DNA of 64,000 nucleotides from Sanguinoderma infundibulare (Eukaryota; Basidiomycota; Agaricomycetes; Polyporales; Polyporaceae). Below are positions 39,990 through 51,700 of this stretch, in pieces (position 1 is the first letter of the stretch; every line of letters starts with the position of its first letter). The notes below the pieces were generated by a model. That model searched no databases, was not told the origin of the DNA, and was given only the letters and a program-made list of their open reading frames with translations. The DNA is taken from the NCBI GenBank assembly GCA_032821775.1, contig JAVLRN010000005.1:3906001-3970000 (forward strand), in the 5' to 3' direction. The position numbers and the translations under genes were made by a program.

Positions 39990-40995
39990 TCGTGCTTGTT
40001 CTGCAATATTTTCTTTCCGGTTCTTGAATGGCGGTAGCTGGAGAATGTTGCCGGATCGCCACAGTCCTTCTCTTGGTAACACCATGTATGATACTTATTG
40101 CATGTCTATTTAGGGTAGTGATCCCGGCTGTCCGCGATCCTGGGAAGGCACGAGCGGAAGACCCAAGATTCCCTTTCTGATTTCCAATATGTCCGTCAAC
40201 CAGTGGGAAGCCATTGGCTAGGATGCCAAAGGATCGGGTGGTTATCCAAATCGGCGCATCTTGCACGACTCTGGAAGACGGTATGGTACATATCACGGTC
40301 ATCAACGACGATCCGTGCCACGGCGAAAGTGAGTCAAGTCACCTCTCGGTCGCCTTTGTCATAAAGGTGACAGCCGTGGCCCAAGGTTAGCGTTTGGACG
40401 GTCCAGTTTTAGCAAGACTGTTCAAAGTCTGTTTGACTCGGCACAGGACCTCACAGGACCGGGGTGAAGGATGATCCACAGCTAATCCACCATAACGCCC
40501 CCATCATTGCGGGGGAGCACGAGTGCCCTCCAGCGCAGTAACGGGATCGTCCGCGACGGATGTCTGCGGCATGGAACATGCTTGGTGCCAGTTGGTGGCA
40601 CCGGCGGGGGTGGACTTATGTCAATGACGAAGCCTAACTAACGCCTACTAACGCTGGCACGGATTAAGCGCGCATTGCTGAATACTCGCATTCCCATAAA
40701 CGGCCTCGTGTTCCCACCGGACCAGCTTTCGCTCTTCTTGCGATTGATTTGGATGTGATATCTGCTTGGAACGATCGGTCAAACGTTCACCAGCCGGCCG
40801 CGCGGCGCGCTTGCCGCTTAGATAGGTCAATCGTACGTTTGACGATTCGCGTCCGTCAGCCCCAGTCGGGTACGTGACCGTCGTCCATACTCCGCTTTCT
40901 CGCCTCGCTCGTATATAGGCTCTCCCCTCCTCTTCAGGGCTGGCCAGTGCCCGGCGGCCCCCAAAGTTTCCCTCCAACTCGCGGCGATCTCGACC
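39990..40995. other. Intergenic region between P450 and MFS transporter
   Basis: No gene recognised. The two flanking genes are co-directional. The final about 100 bases (C/T-rich, with TATATAGG at about 40913-40920) look like the MFS promoter. Confidence 0.5.
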
Positions 40996-43835
40996 ATGTC
41001 TCCTCAGAACGACGCACCCCCCACGCCTGAATCGTTCGCGGGCGAGAAGGAGAAGAGGTCCGACAGCGCGGCGGCCTTCGGCGCGAGCTCGGTGCATAGG
41101 GATGGGTTCGCGGAGCGGTCGACGACGAGGAACATCATCCTCATTGCAACCGTCACGCTTGCCATGATACTCAATGTGAGTCTATTGTCTTCCATCTCCG
41201 TGTTAACAGGGCCGTGGGTATGGGTATCGACCTTGCTCGGTTTACAGACGGCAAATGCTACGGCGGTGTCCATTGCGCTACCGACCATCGGCCGAGATCT
41301 CAACATTGCCGAGGCTAAGCTGCAGTGGATCATCTCCACGTTTTCGCTCAGTTCGGTGAGTATTTTCGGTCGTTCGCTCGCCATCGCGCCGGCTTACGTT
41401 CCGTGCGCGCTGTAGGGATGCCTTCTGCTCTTTTTGGGAAGGCTCGCTGACTTGTTCGGCCGTAAAATTACCTTTATCCTCGGATGCGCCACTATGGGCG
41501 TCTTCGGCCTGGCATGCGGCTTTGCACAAAGTCAGTCCTTAATGCCTCTCAACTTTCCTGCTCCCCCCCGCTTGGATGCTCAAGCTCGCTGTGCTGCAGA
41601 TGAAATCACTATAGACCTCCTCCGCGCCTTTCAGGGCCTCGGCGCTGCCGCTGCGATCCCAGCAGCTGTGAGTAACAGCGTTTGCCCGCTCAGTTCCCGC
41701 GCCTTGCTCAACCTCCCCAGCTCGGCATCCTCGCACACTCATTCCCGCCGTCCCACATCCGCTCCATCGCCTTCGCCACCTTCGCCGCAGGCGCTCCAGT
41801 CGGCGCGGCCGTCGGCAGCACCATCGGCGGTGTCCTCACACAATTCACCGCGTACGTTCTTCAGCCGGAATTAGTTTCCTGCTATTTTCAGATCGATAGG
41901 CCTTCTTGTAAAAACCACGTCTAGGTCGGCTGGACAGCAGATGTCGATGGGCTCCAGACACTCTGGTGCACTGGCCCCAGATCCCAGCGTGGCGCTGCAG
42001 TGACCGCGCTGGGTGGTCCGACTACCAGACCGGGCTCCCGTCGACGTTGATGCGGCGCCCCGCTGGGAACTGGGGCCGAGCATATGGGGCTCCCATCGAG
42101 GCGTCGACGTCCGTTGTCTAGCTGACCTGAACGAGTTTTCATCCGGAGGAACTGTCGTTCTGAAAACAGCTGTCATCAGGCAGTCTGTCTGACACCCGTT
42201 CTGATCCAGCCAAACCTGGCGTGCGACGTTTTGGTTTTTGACCGGCCTTACTGCTCTCTGCTGTATAGGAGCGTTCATTTCCATAGATTCCGACGTCCCG
42301 TATGCGCTCCCGGACAAGTAAGTAGTCTCCCCTGGACACGCTTCCGACAGGCATGCGTTCTTACCGAACCTCCCTCCAATCACCAGACGCGTGGACTGGC
42401 TCGGGGCGTTCCTCGTCACGGCCGGACTTGTGTTCATCGTCTTTGTGTTGAGCGACGGCCCCATCGCGCCAAACGGTTGGAAGACCGGATGTACGTTATG
42501 TCGTGCCTTTTTTCTATTTGCGGCACACGCTGATGCAATGACGTGTGATTGCGCGCGCGCTTTGATCAAAATCGCAAAGACATCATCGCGCTTCTCGTCG
42601 TCGGCGTCTTCCTCCTCGTCCTCTTCGTCCTCTGGGAGCACTACCTCGAGCAGGTGCACACCCATGGGAAAGCGATCAGCGGGCAATGGTGGACGCCGCC
42701 ACCGCTGATGCCAGTTTCTCTCTGGGGGCGCGCGAACGGCAAGCTCGCGGCGATGCTCGTCATCGCGTTCGCTGAGTGGTGCAGCTTCCAGACGTTCACG
42801 TTCTGGGTCCAGGTGAGTTCTTGTTCTGGTTTTGCCAGCTGTGGGTCTGGGTGCTGGTGGCAACCAGTCCCCATCCCTGACTGCGCCCTGCGCCATGCGG
42901 TATGCTCAAACCCGGCGTTTTATTCGTTAGCTGTACTATCAAGATTACATGGGTCTGACACCGATCGGCGCCGTGGTGCGGCTGGTTCCTATGTTTGTGA
43001 CCGGGATCGTCTGTAACGTCATCATCGCCCTCGTCGTCGGCCACGTCCCGCTCCTCTACCTCATTGGTGCGTCCCTACCTTGCCCCCCATGCGTGCCACC
43101 TTGAACCTCGAACCTAATCGTCTAATTTCTCGACACATGCACTCGCCCCCGTTGCCGTCGCAAACAGTCATCGGCACCCTCTTCACAGCCGTCTCGAACC
43201 TGCTCTTTGCCCTCATCGTCCCCAGCGCCCCTTACTGGGCCTTCGGATTCCCCGCCGCGATCCTGACTGTCTTCGGTGCCGACTTCGTCTTCGCGACTGG
43301 CACGCTCTTCGTTGCCCACGTCTGCCTTCCCCACGAGCAATCCGTCGGCGGCGCCATCTTTCAGACGCTCACCCAGCTCGGCACCGCGTTCGGCCTCTCG
43401 ATCTCGACCGTCGTCTTCGACGCGATGCTAAGCAAGAAGTCGGCCGAACTGGGCGTCGTGGCGAGCGCGGCGGGCTCGAACGCGCCGCGACAGGCGCAGC
43501 TGACGGCGTACAAGGACGCAATGTGGACAGGGTTTGGGTTCGGAATGCTTGGTAAGTCCTGCCTGCGCAGCGCTCGTTTTGGATCTGTGCATGCAGGTTA
43601 GAGTGTGCTGACTGATGTTTGTCTTGATAAATGACAGGCGTGCTGCTCGCATTACTGTTCCTTCGCAGAGTTGGTGTCGTCGGTCACCGGAAGGCACGCG
43701 ACGATAGCGCAAGCGATAAGACGGCGCACGCAGATGCTGGCGTGGTGCGTTCCCATTCCTCAATCCTGATAGGCGCGCTGAACGGTTCTGGCTGACCCAA
43801 TCATGATCGTTCCGCAGGTCAACGCGTCTGATTAA
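40996..43835 (+). CDS. MFS drug efflux transporter, DHA2 type (14 TMS)
   Basis: Twelve exons: 40996-41175, 41248-41355, 41416-41530, 41600-41667, 41721-41851, 42210-42317, 42387-42490, 42580-42812, 42931-43066, 43168-43551, 43638-43744 and 43818-43835; 563 aa in one frame. Helix 1 TTRNIILIATVTLAMILN; ANATAVSIALPTIGRDLNI (DHA2 motif D1 region, here with Ala before Asn-Ala-Thr); motif A GRLADLFGRKITFILG; motif B RAFQGLGAAAAIPAA; motif C region FAAGAPVGAAVGSTIGGVLT. Later helices include DWLGAFLVTAGLVFIVFVLS and IIALLVVGVFLLVLFVLW, and the C-terminal helices run to VLLALLFLRRVGVVG. It should export drugs or metabolites from the plasma membrane by proton antiport. It is next to a P450 in the same orientation. 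One intron (41852-42209) is 358 nt, far longer than the others. Confidence 0.88.
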
Positions 43836-45541
43836 AACCATCAAATACAAAGCAAGTCCTATCCCCCCCACTGCGTGACCAGCCGAGTCTTACGCAGGAG
43901 GTTATGCTACTTATGATAATTCGTTTTTCGTTGTAATCGGGCTCCCGTGCAGGACTTTGAAGCTGTCGAACCTGGAACGTTTTGCTTTTGCCTTCACTGC
44001 CTATATATATATCGCTAGACGCATCGCTTTCGCCATTGCATTCAAACCATGTATGCCTAACAAGTCCAACTTATAGACCGTTGGCACCTCGCCAACACGT
44101 AGTACAAATTTGATAAATGGCTGTTGTCTTAGATTTGTATCATAAATTCCAGTTGAACCGCAGCCTTCGCGTTGTGTCATCCTTCGTCAGCACAGATATT
44201 TTATCTAAAGCCCATGAACGACTGTGACGCCCTCGACCACTGGCACTCACCGGTCCCTCGAAGCGAGATCTAGAGGGATTTCGATATGCGATTCGAACAC
44301 GGGAGTATCATCGTCATCGCACAGGACACCCCCTTCCGCTTCCATAAACGCGTCCTATCTCGCCACTCACAGGTCATCCCCGACTTCTTAGTGCCATAGC
44401 CCTTCGCGTCCGCGGACGCTAGCGCCTTCGAGACGCTCGACGATTGCCCGACCGTCCGTGTGCCGGACACGAGCTACGACTTCAGGGAGCTCCTCTGAGG
44501 TCTCTCCGGTGGCGTGGTGCCTTGCTCTGCAATATTTCCTTTGCGGTTGGTTTTGCGTGCTCGGCTCGCATCGTACTCGGCATCGCTCCTGTCGGATTCG
44601 GCTCGCATCTTGCTCGGTATCGCTCCCGTCCGAGGATTCAATCGTCCGCTCTTCCGCGATATGCCCCCATGCACGCCATGACCCTTTTCACACCCGATGA
44701 TCTGTTTCCGCACTTTGGTGCCGGGGCAAACTTCTTAACGTGGACGAGCACCAATGTCTTGGAGAAGTGCAAAGACTTTTACCTGAACCCATAGTATGCT
44801 GATTTAAGCAAATACCAAATGTTGTATTAGCACTCACGCAGTCGAGCCCTTGTGCAATTGGCGCTGTCTGCGATTATGCATGCCACCCGAAGTTGGTACG
44901 AAATCCCGTCTGCCACACCGCTGTCCGAGGTTTGAGAAAGGGCAACATGATGACGTTTAAGGCTGAAAGTGTTTTTGAATATTACAATATGTCAATACAA
45001 ACCTATTGCATGTGTTTCTAAGGGGAGCGGAGGCCCATGCAGCAGTCGAGAAGGTCGACGAAGTCGGGTACGGACATTAGTAGGCAGGCGAGCGCTTCGT
45101 AACGTACTTCAGGCGTCCAAATCACCATGCTCGCGGCCGTCGACACAACTCCTGGTGGATTCGAGACTTTCCTGCACTCTTCGATGCTATTGGGCAACCC
45201 TCGTCGGAGTGAGCACCTATTAACTCCCCTAGAGATCTATTATGTTCATGAGTAGTACGTTACTCACCATTAGCCACCAGTTATTAGTTAATTGGGACCT
45301 CATAAGTTGAAAGGTAATATCAAAATAGCGGAGGGGTTTTTTCCTGATACTGCCGACTCGCAGTTCTTCGCGTACCCGTCGAAGAAGAAGAACATGTGCA
45401 GGCACGGCATGTCATTGAAAAGCTTTGCGAACTCCAACAACTTCTCCTGGGAGGCAGCAGTATTAGTCACAGCCGGTCGTCAGCCCACATCGGAGTCCCT
45501 CCAATGATGCGACCGCTGATATCGCCACTTAAACGCACACA
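43836..45541. other. Intergenic region with one pseudogene remnant
   Basis: Apart from the BTB fragment at 44283-44498 I see no gene. The region is locally AT-rich between 43980 and 44170 and again from 44800. Confidence 0.45.
44283..44498 (+). pseudogene. BTB/POZ domain remnant
   Basis: The frame reads FEHGSIIVIAQDTPFRFHKR, VLSRHSQVIPDFLVP, then an in-frame TAG, then TVRVPDTSYDFRELL. These match the start of Agaricomycete BTB proteins (GS..V.AE...F.VHK..LSRHS..F.D). A region corresponding to the next helices is missing. It is a truncated, stop-containing fragment. Confidence 0.75.
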
Positions 45542-45543
45542 TA

Positions 45544-45802
45544 CAGTGACTTACAAAACTGTTTCCAGAAAAGTTACTCCAATGCCGTTTTCGGTATATC
45601 TCCGCAAATACTTAGCATATGGACATGATTTGAAGTACGTTTGGTAGATATGCTTCTTGGCTTTCGATAGAGCTATATATTATGCGAAACGGATGAAAAA
45701 TCCCTGAGATATCGAGTGCTCTTTGCACTCACTTCCTGGAAACAGTTTTGTAACTCTTCCCAGTGCCACACATAATTTATTCATGAAAGGGCATGCACAG
45801 AC
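45544..45802 (+). repeat. Foldback left arm, outer segment
   Basis: It contains the terminus and, inverted at 45736-45753, a second copy of the near-terminal 18-mer TTACAAAACTGTTTCCAG found at 45551-45568. It ends with the 19-bp LINE target (45784-45802, TGAAAGGGCATGCACAGAC). Confidence 0.93.
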
Positions 45803-46374
45803 TCCACACGGGGGGACCTTGGACCCGGACCACCACCATGAGCCACTGGTGGGGTCCGGCGGCTCGCCCAGCACAGCTGGGTCCGAGGGCCAGCTTCCAA
45901 CGAAGCTGAAAGAAGTCGACCCCGATGCCTCGTCGGCTCGGGGGAACAAGCTGGAGGAACTAGCTTGGACGCGGCCATTGACCCGCGGCGACCTCAGAGG
46001 GAGGCGTATGGTGGTAACTGAAGTTGTGTACCATGGGCGGTGGCGAGATGCGCTCCGCGATGCGCGTGATGTAATACATATATGGAGGTCATTGCTCCCG
46101 CGCTGGGTGAACCGCCTCAGAATGCGAAGCTCGACGCTGTCCTCGCAGGCCCTCATGCGAGACGGGAGGCCCCCCCCCCCCCCGAACGCAAGCAACGCGC
46201 CACTGCACTGTGGCCGTCAAACAAAGAACAGCCTTGTCCCTTTGTCCTCAAAAGCATGCAGAACATGCGTCGTAAACAAGCGCCGGCCTCATAAAGCCTA
46301 CCAGGCCAGGGTAAGGCCCATCCCTACTCTCACCCACACACGTATACTGAGCCACTCACATCCTCAACTACCCC

Positions 46375-48042
46375 ATGGAACCTGCCGCGTCCAACGCGAC
46401 ACTCACCCTCGGCCCGACGGTGCAGAGAGGCCCGGAGCTGCTGGAACCGACCCCGCACGAGGAGGAACACCTAGGGCAAGACGCAGAGATGTTCTCGCAA
46501 TATGAAACCTCCGGTGGCGAGGAAGAGGAGGAAGGACTCGACCTGAAGAGGAAGAGGATCTCTCGAGACGAGTATACAGTAAGCAAGACCGGGTCTTCGC
46601 GCCGCGACCGCTCCCCGCTCAGAAAACTCCCACCACAGTCGGAGTGGGACCGCGAGACGCTCGCCACTGCTCCCCCGATGCCACCGGGCGACTACGCCGA
46701 GTGGGTCCAACAGTACGCGGACAAACTCCCCTTCAACCCGGAGTACGACGAAGCCATTTACGAGAGGGTTCCGACGGGACGCGCCAGGAACCCGCACTTT
46801 TGGACGACGGAGCGCGGATCTCGCCCGGAGTACCCACGCGAGGGTCACAAGCCATTCTCCCCCGGCCCCTTCCCCCATACCCACATCCCCGACTATCGTC
46901 ACTTCGGGAACATCCAACCGCAACAACGCGAAATGCTCCACAACGACTGGGAGTATTTTATGGTCCTGGTACCGCACGGCGGTGGGAGGGCCATGTCCCT
47001 CAAAGGGAAGGAGCTGGCGAAGTTCTATGAGGAGTTCCTCCGGTCCCTCACCTTCGAGAGCCTCGGCGACGACCAACCTACCATCTCCGTCATCCCTCCG
47101 GACCCGAGGAACGCCGGTAGTAAGGATAGCGAGAACCAGTTCGCACAGCCGTGGTCGTTCTACGTCGAGCTCCCCGAAGACCCCGACGGGCTCATGCGCG
47201 TCTTCCTAGCCTACCAGGAACACTTCGCGGTGGACCCAACTCTTTCCTTCTCCGTCTACCCCCTCTTCCGAGACACGGTGGACTCCTGGAAGCTCCTCGT
47301 CCTTCTGGGCGATCACATCAACCCGCCCGGCTCGACGCACAACCAGGTACTAGCGCGCCGCAAGGCGACACTCGAGCACATCAAAGCGAAGCTCGCGATC
47401 CACCAGGGGTACCGCGATCACATCGCGAAGCTAGCTACCAACAACATTGGCCACAACGGCGACCGAGACCAGATCTTCAAAACGGTCACGGACACCTACC
47501 ATCTCGAACCAACCACCGCGGAGACCCGCGACGGCCCCTGCTCCGCCTTCGTCCTCCTAGCCTGCCCGCTGGCGGATGATCGGGACGAGTACGCGGACCT
47601 CAAGCACGCGATCATAGAGGCACTCTGCGGCCCGAGCAGCGACCATTTCTACGTCAATGCGCGCAAGGTGCGAGTTATCGACGACTCGAAGCAAGGAGCG
47701 ACGCGCCTTGTCGACTGCAAGTTCTGCAAGTCGGAGATGCACCGGGCGGCGGACTGCCCGCTCCCGGCATCTAGGGGATGGCGCGGGCTCACGCTCGCAT
47801 CCCTGGGGCTGGAGGACTCCCCGGCGCAGGAGCCGGAAGCTGGTACGTCGAGAGGGGACAGGAACGCCATCATGAGCGAGGTCTTCGCGGCGGTCAAAGG
47901 TAGCCCGAAGGCGTCGGGCTCAGCCGCTGGCAAGAAGAAGAAGCCGCAACAGCAGCAGCAGTGGCAGCAGGTGAAGCCCGGAGGCAGTGGTGCCGGGAGG
48001 GGTCGCGGTAACCCGAAGGGTAAAGGACGCGCTCGCCCGTAG
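46375..48042 (+). CDS. LINE ORF1 RNA-binding protein
   Basis: Single open frame of 555 aa from the ATG at 46375. The N-terminus is acidic and Ser-rich, followed by basic blocks (DLKRKRISRDE). A central folded region (for example QPWSFYVELPEDPDGLMRVF) is followed near residue 447 by a canonical CCHC zinc knuckle CKFCKSEMHRAADC (C-x2-C-x4-H-x4-C). The C-terminus is Lys/Gln/Gly/Arg-rich (GRGRGNPKGKGRARP), as expected of a nucleic-acid chaperone. It would coat LINE RNA in the RNP. No disruptions are seen. Confidence 0.88.
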   Translation: MEPAASNATLTLGPTVQRGPELLEPTPHEEEHLGQDAEMFSQYETSGGEEEEEGLDLKRKRISRDEYTVSKTGSSRRDRSPLRKLPPQSEWDRETLATAPPMPPGDYAEWVQQYADKLPFNPEYDEAIYERVPTGRARNPHFWTTERGSRPEYPREGHKPFSPGPFPHTHIPDYRHFGNIQPQQREMLHNDWEYFMVLVPHGGGRAMSLKGKELAKFYEEFLRSLTFESLGDDQPTISVIPPDPRNAGSKDSENQFAQPWSFYVELPEDPDGLMRVFLAYQEHFAVDPTLSFSVYPLFRDTVDSWKLLVLLGDHINPPGSTHNQVLARRKATLEHIKAKLAIHQGYRDHIAKLATNNIGHNGDRDQIFKTVTDTYHLEPTTAETRDGPCSAFVLLACPLADDRDEYADLKHAIIEALCGPSSDHFYVNARKVRVIDDSKQGATRLVDCKFCKSEMHRAADCPLPASRGWRGLTLASLGLEDSPAQEPEAGTSRGDRNAIMSEVFAAVKGSPKASGSAAGKKKKPQQQQQWQQVKPGGSGAGRGRGNPKGKGRARP

Positions 48043-48739
48043 AAACGAGGCTCGTCTGCCTAGCCAAAGCTCTTGGTATGTGTCCAGCTGCTAGCTTGCT
48101 TAAGGCTCCCTCCTTACCTGAGAACACGGCAGGATGACTGACGCTCCCTCATGCTTCCTGCAGAGAAGATGCTGCCCTCCCCCCCCCTGATCCATCGAAT
48201 CCCTCCCCACGAACCCCGTCGGCTGAGCCACTGTCCTGGACCCATACCATCAGTGAATGCTGGGAGCACATGACGGACTGGAGAAGTCTGTCATGAACGT
48301 CCTATCACCTGTGCCGCATACACCCGCTCCGCACATCTCGACCGTTTCCGTGCCCTACCCGCGATCTGTAGTGTTCCCATAAGCCAGAGGCCTCCCTTCC
48401 GTTTGCATCCGTACCCATGTTAACCTGGCGCACATCGTACATGTGCTCCCCATGACGATGACGGCATCTACGTTTCTCATGCCTGTTGCACCCCAGACTC
48501 GTCCCATGTTTGTACTGTATCACTACACTGCACCCCTAATGCTACCCCCTCTGCCCATATCTCGGGGTTTCCCCCAGCTGAGTGCAGGATGGCTGCGATA
48601 CCCTAAGTTGCTGTGCCCCGGTATAGTCGACTGATGGTAGAGCAGCTCCAAATGGAGAGCGGAGACTCCAGATGGCCCCGGTATATAATGGTTTGGTTTT
48701 GCGCTCACGGACTAACTCGGAATTACAACACTCAACTCA
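48043..48739 (+). other. LINE inter-ORF region
   Basis: Nearly 700 bp between ORF1 and ORF2 without a long frame on the plus strand; an unusually long spacer for a LINE. No secondary structure obvious by eye. Confidence 0.5.
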
Positions 48740-51700
48740 ATGACAGACACAACAGGAATTATAGGGCAGCTACAGCAGCATAACGGCGGAAACTCTGGTC
48801 ATCGGCACGCGGCGCCACTCCTACCCCGAGAGCGGAGAGGCGGACCTGCGGTCACTCGGCTCAATGACGGAAGGAGTGAATTGGACAGCGGGAGCGGCGG
48901 TGGGGCAGCAGGAGTTTCGCGCCAAGACACCCGCGACCCAGCGAATGCCCTCCAGCCCGCAACGACCTCAGCACGAGGCCGAAGGGAAGCAGAAGGCGAC
49001 CCAAGCGTACAGAACGCGCCAACCTCCAGATTAGCAGGAGGTTCATCCCGCAGAGATGCTGCGCAGGATGAGAGGAGTTCTCAGGACTCTTCAGTGGGCG
49101 ATCCCGACCAGGGAAACGGCCAAAGCTCCGGAAGCGAGCAAAGCGAACGCCTGAGAGGTACAGATGGTACCCCGCGCGAGCTGCCCAGACAGGGCGAGGA
49201 AACAGATGGCCAGAACGGCCGGGATACCCCTCCCAACTCAGGAGGCCCAAATCGCCGATCACGGCGAAGAGCAGATCAACTAGCTCGGAAAACGGCTGTA
49301 AGGATTGCGTCTATCAACATGAATGGGTATCAGGCTGCCGGAGAAAACATTAGCAAGTGGGGCAGCATTGTGCGTGTCATCAACGAGAATCGGATTGGCA
49401 TCCTCCTCCTCCAAGAGACCCATCTGTCAGAATCTAGAAAAACGGATCTGCAGAATCTCTATAAGAAACAGTTGGTCATCGTCCACTCACAGCACCCAGA
49501 CTCCCCAACTCAGCGCGAGGGAGTCGCAATTGTCCTAAACAAAAAGTTCGTATCCACGAGAAATATCTCGGTAGTCGAGGTCGCCAGAGGTAGAGCGCTG
49601 CAGCTCTCGCTACAATGCCTTGGCGGCGATCAACTAAATGTATTGTGCATCTACGCCCCAACAACAGGTGGTGTCGAAGTCCGCAAAGACTTTTTTAGGG
49701 AAGTAAAGGAATATTATGAATCTCACCCCGCCACCCCCAAACCGCATATCATGGCGGGCGATTTCAATAACGTTGAGGATTCAATCGACCGTCTGCCTGT
49801 AGGCGAACTACCAGACTCATCAGTTGGAGATTTAGATGCCCTAAAGCGAGCCCTAGGCTTAATGCTTGTAGACGGCTGGCGCATGACGTACCCAATGGAG
49901 CGAAACTACACTTTCCATCGAGTATCGGAAGGACGAGCCATGTTCTCGCGTTTGGACCGAATCTATGTCAAAGAACGGATGCTTAGGGACACCCGAGAGT
50001 GGAAAATTGCTGAGTCAGGTATACGCACCGACCATAAAATGGTGTCTGTACAACTCACCATGGCGAACGCCCCAGCGGTTGGACCGGGGCGACCAGTTTT
50101 CCCGCTATGCCTGCTGAAGGATAAGGCGCTGAAGAAATCCATAAAGAGGCGAGGAATAACCGCAATTAAAGACCTAGAGAAAATCGAAGCGAACAATGGT
50201 CGAACTGACCAGAACAATGCGCAGACTATCCTATGGGAGCTAAAGAAGGATATCTTCAGCATGGGCCGCAAACGAGAGCGGGAAACGATCCCTAAGCTTC
50301 TAGCTGATATCAAAACTCACGAGAATGAGCTTGACCGATGGAGGAAAGCGAGGGATACCCCAGACGCTATTAGGACGGCCGAGATGGCAGCCCTAACGAG
50401 GCAAATCAGTGACCTGAAGCAGAAGCGAACACGTCAGCTGCAGCAAAAATCCAGAGCGCGTTTCCGGAAAGAGGGCGAGCGACCCACAAAGTATTGGACA
50501 TCACTGAACAAAAAATGCGCGCCACGCGAGCTTATCCCCTCTTTCGAACGTCAAGGTCAACAAACTGCAGAGGGAGAGCAGGTCTACGAGAAGGACCCGG
50601 CGAAAATGGCCGAAATAGCCAGAACCCACCACCTGAATGTCCAACAGGATGACGAAAATGTGAAGTCGCCAGAGGAACGCGAAGCTGACATTGCCGAAGC
50701 CCTTAACAGCATTGATGTGGGTATATCAGCAGAACAAGCCCAGTCTATGGCGGAAGCGATCTCCTACCAGGACTGTGAGCTAGCACTGCGATTCGCAAAA
50801 GCGGGTACAGCCCCGGGTCTGGACGGGATCCCGTATGAGGTCTGAAAAGCACTCCATGCGAGATTTGTGGAAGACTCACGATTCGAGAACTGTGAGGCCT
50901 TCGATGTCCTCAAGATAATCCAAGCGGCATTTGAGGACATACAAATCCACGGGATCTGTGAACGAACGGGCTTCGCTGATGGCTGGATGTCCCCAATCTA
51001 CAAAGAGAAAGGGGAACGGACGAAAGTAGTTAACTACCGCCCAATAACACTACTCAACACAGACTACAAACTGCTTACGAAGATCTGGGCCATCCGGTTG
51101 GCGAGCGTCGCGCCAGACATAATCCACCCGTCCCAAGCCGGATTTGTGCCGGGCAGAAAACTCCACGATCATACGCAGCTCGCGCGTATGATGATGTCCT
51201 GGGCGGAAGTGAGCGAAGTCAATGGCGCAATAGTTGCGCTCGACCAGGAGAAGGCATATGACAAAGTTGCACATGATTACCTGTGGCGCGTTCTCGAAAA
51301 ATTCGGTATCCCGAAACAATTCATCTCATTAGTGCGAAACCTATATGCGAACGCAGAAACGTCAGTCATGATCAATGGCGTGCTAAGTGAGCCATACCAC
51401 GTCTACCGTGGGGTACGGCAAGGAGATCCCCTGTCCTGTCTACTGTTTGACCTCGCAATTGAACCCCTGTCAGCGATGATAAGGAAGTCAACTCTAGCAG
51501 GCTTCAGCGTACCTGGCAAGCTGGAGGCCTTAAAGGCCACACTGTTCGCAGACGACACGACTGTATACCTCGCCGAAGATGATGACTTCGCCGTCCTGCA
51601 GAAAATACTCGACACCTGGTGCTCCGCTGCAAAAGCGTGCTTCAACATCTGTAAAACGGAAATCATCCCCATCGGGACGCCTGCATTCCGGGAAGAGATG

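Noticed and set aside
41871..42896. 341-codon minus-strand frame across the MFS gene
   Set aside because: It overlaps exons with clear transporter motifs and the spliced plus-strand frame explains the sequence; the minus frame has no domain.
37634..43835. P450 plus MFS transporter as a secondary-metabolite cluster
   Set aside because: The two genes are adjacent and co-directional, but no backbone synthase, other tailoring enzyme or dedicated regulator is recognisable, so a cluster cannot be supported from this window.
50843..50845. Programmed TGA readthrough linking two LINE ORF2 halves
   Set aside because: The stop sits at an ordinary Trp position with no evident stimulator; a point mutation is the simpler explanation, although I list the site as a finding.
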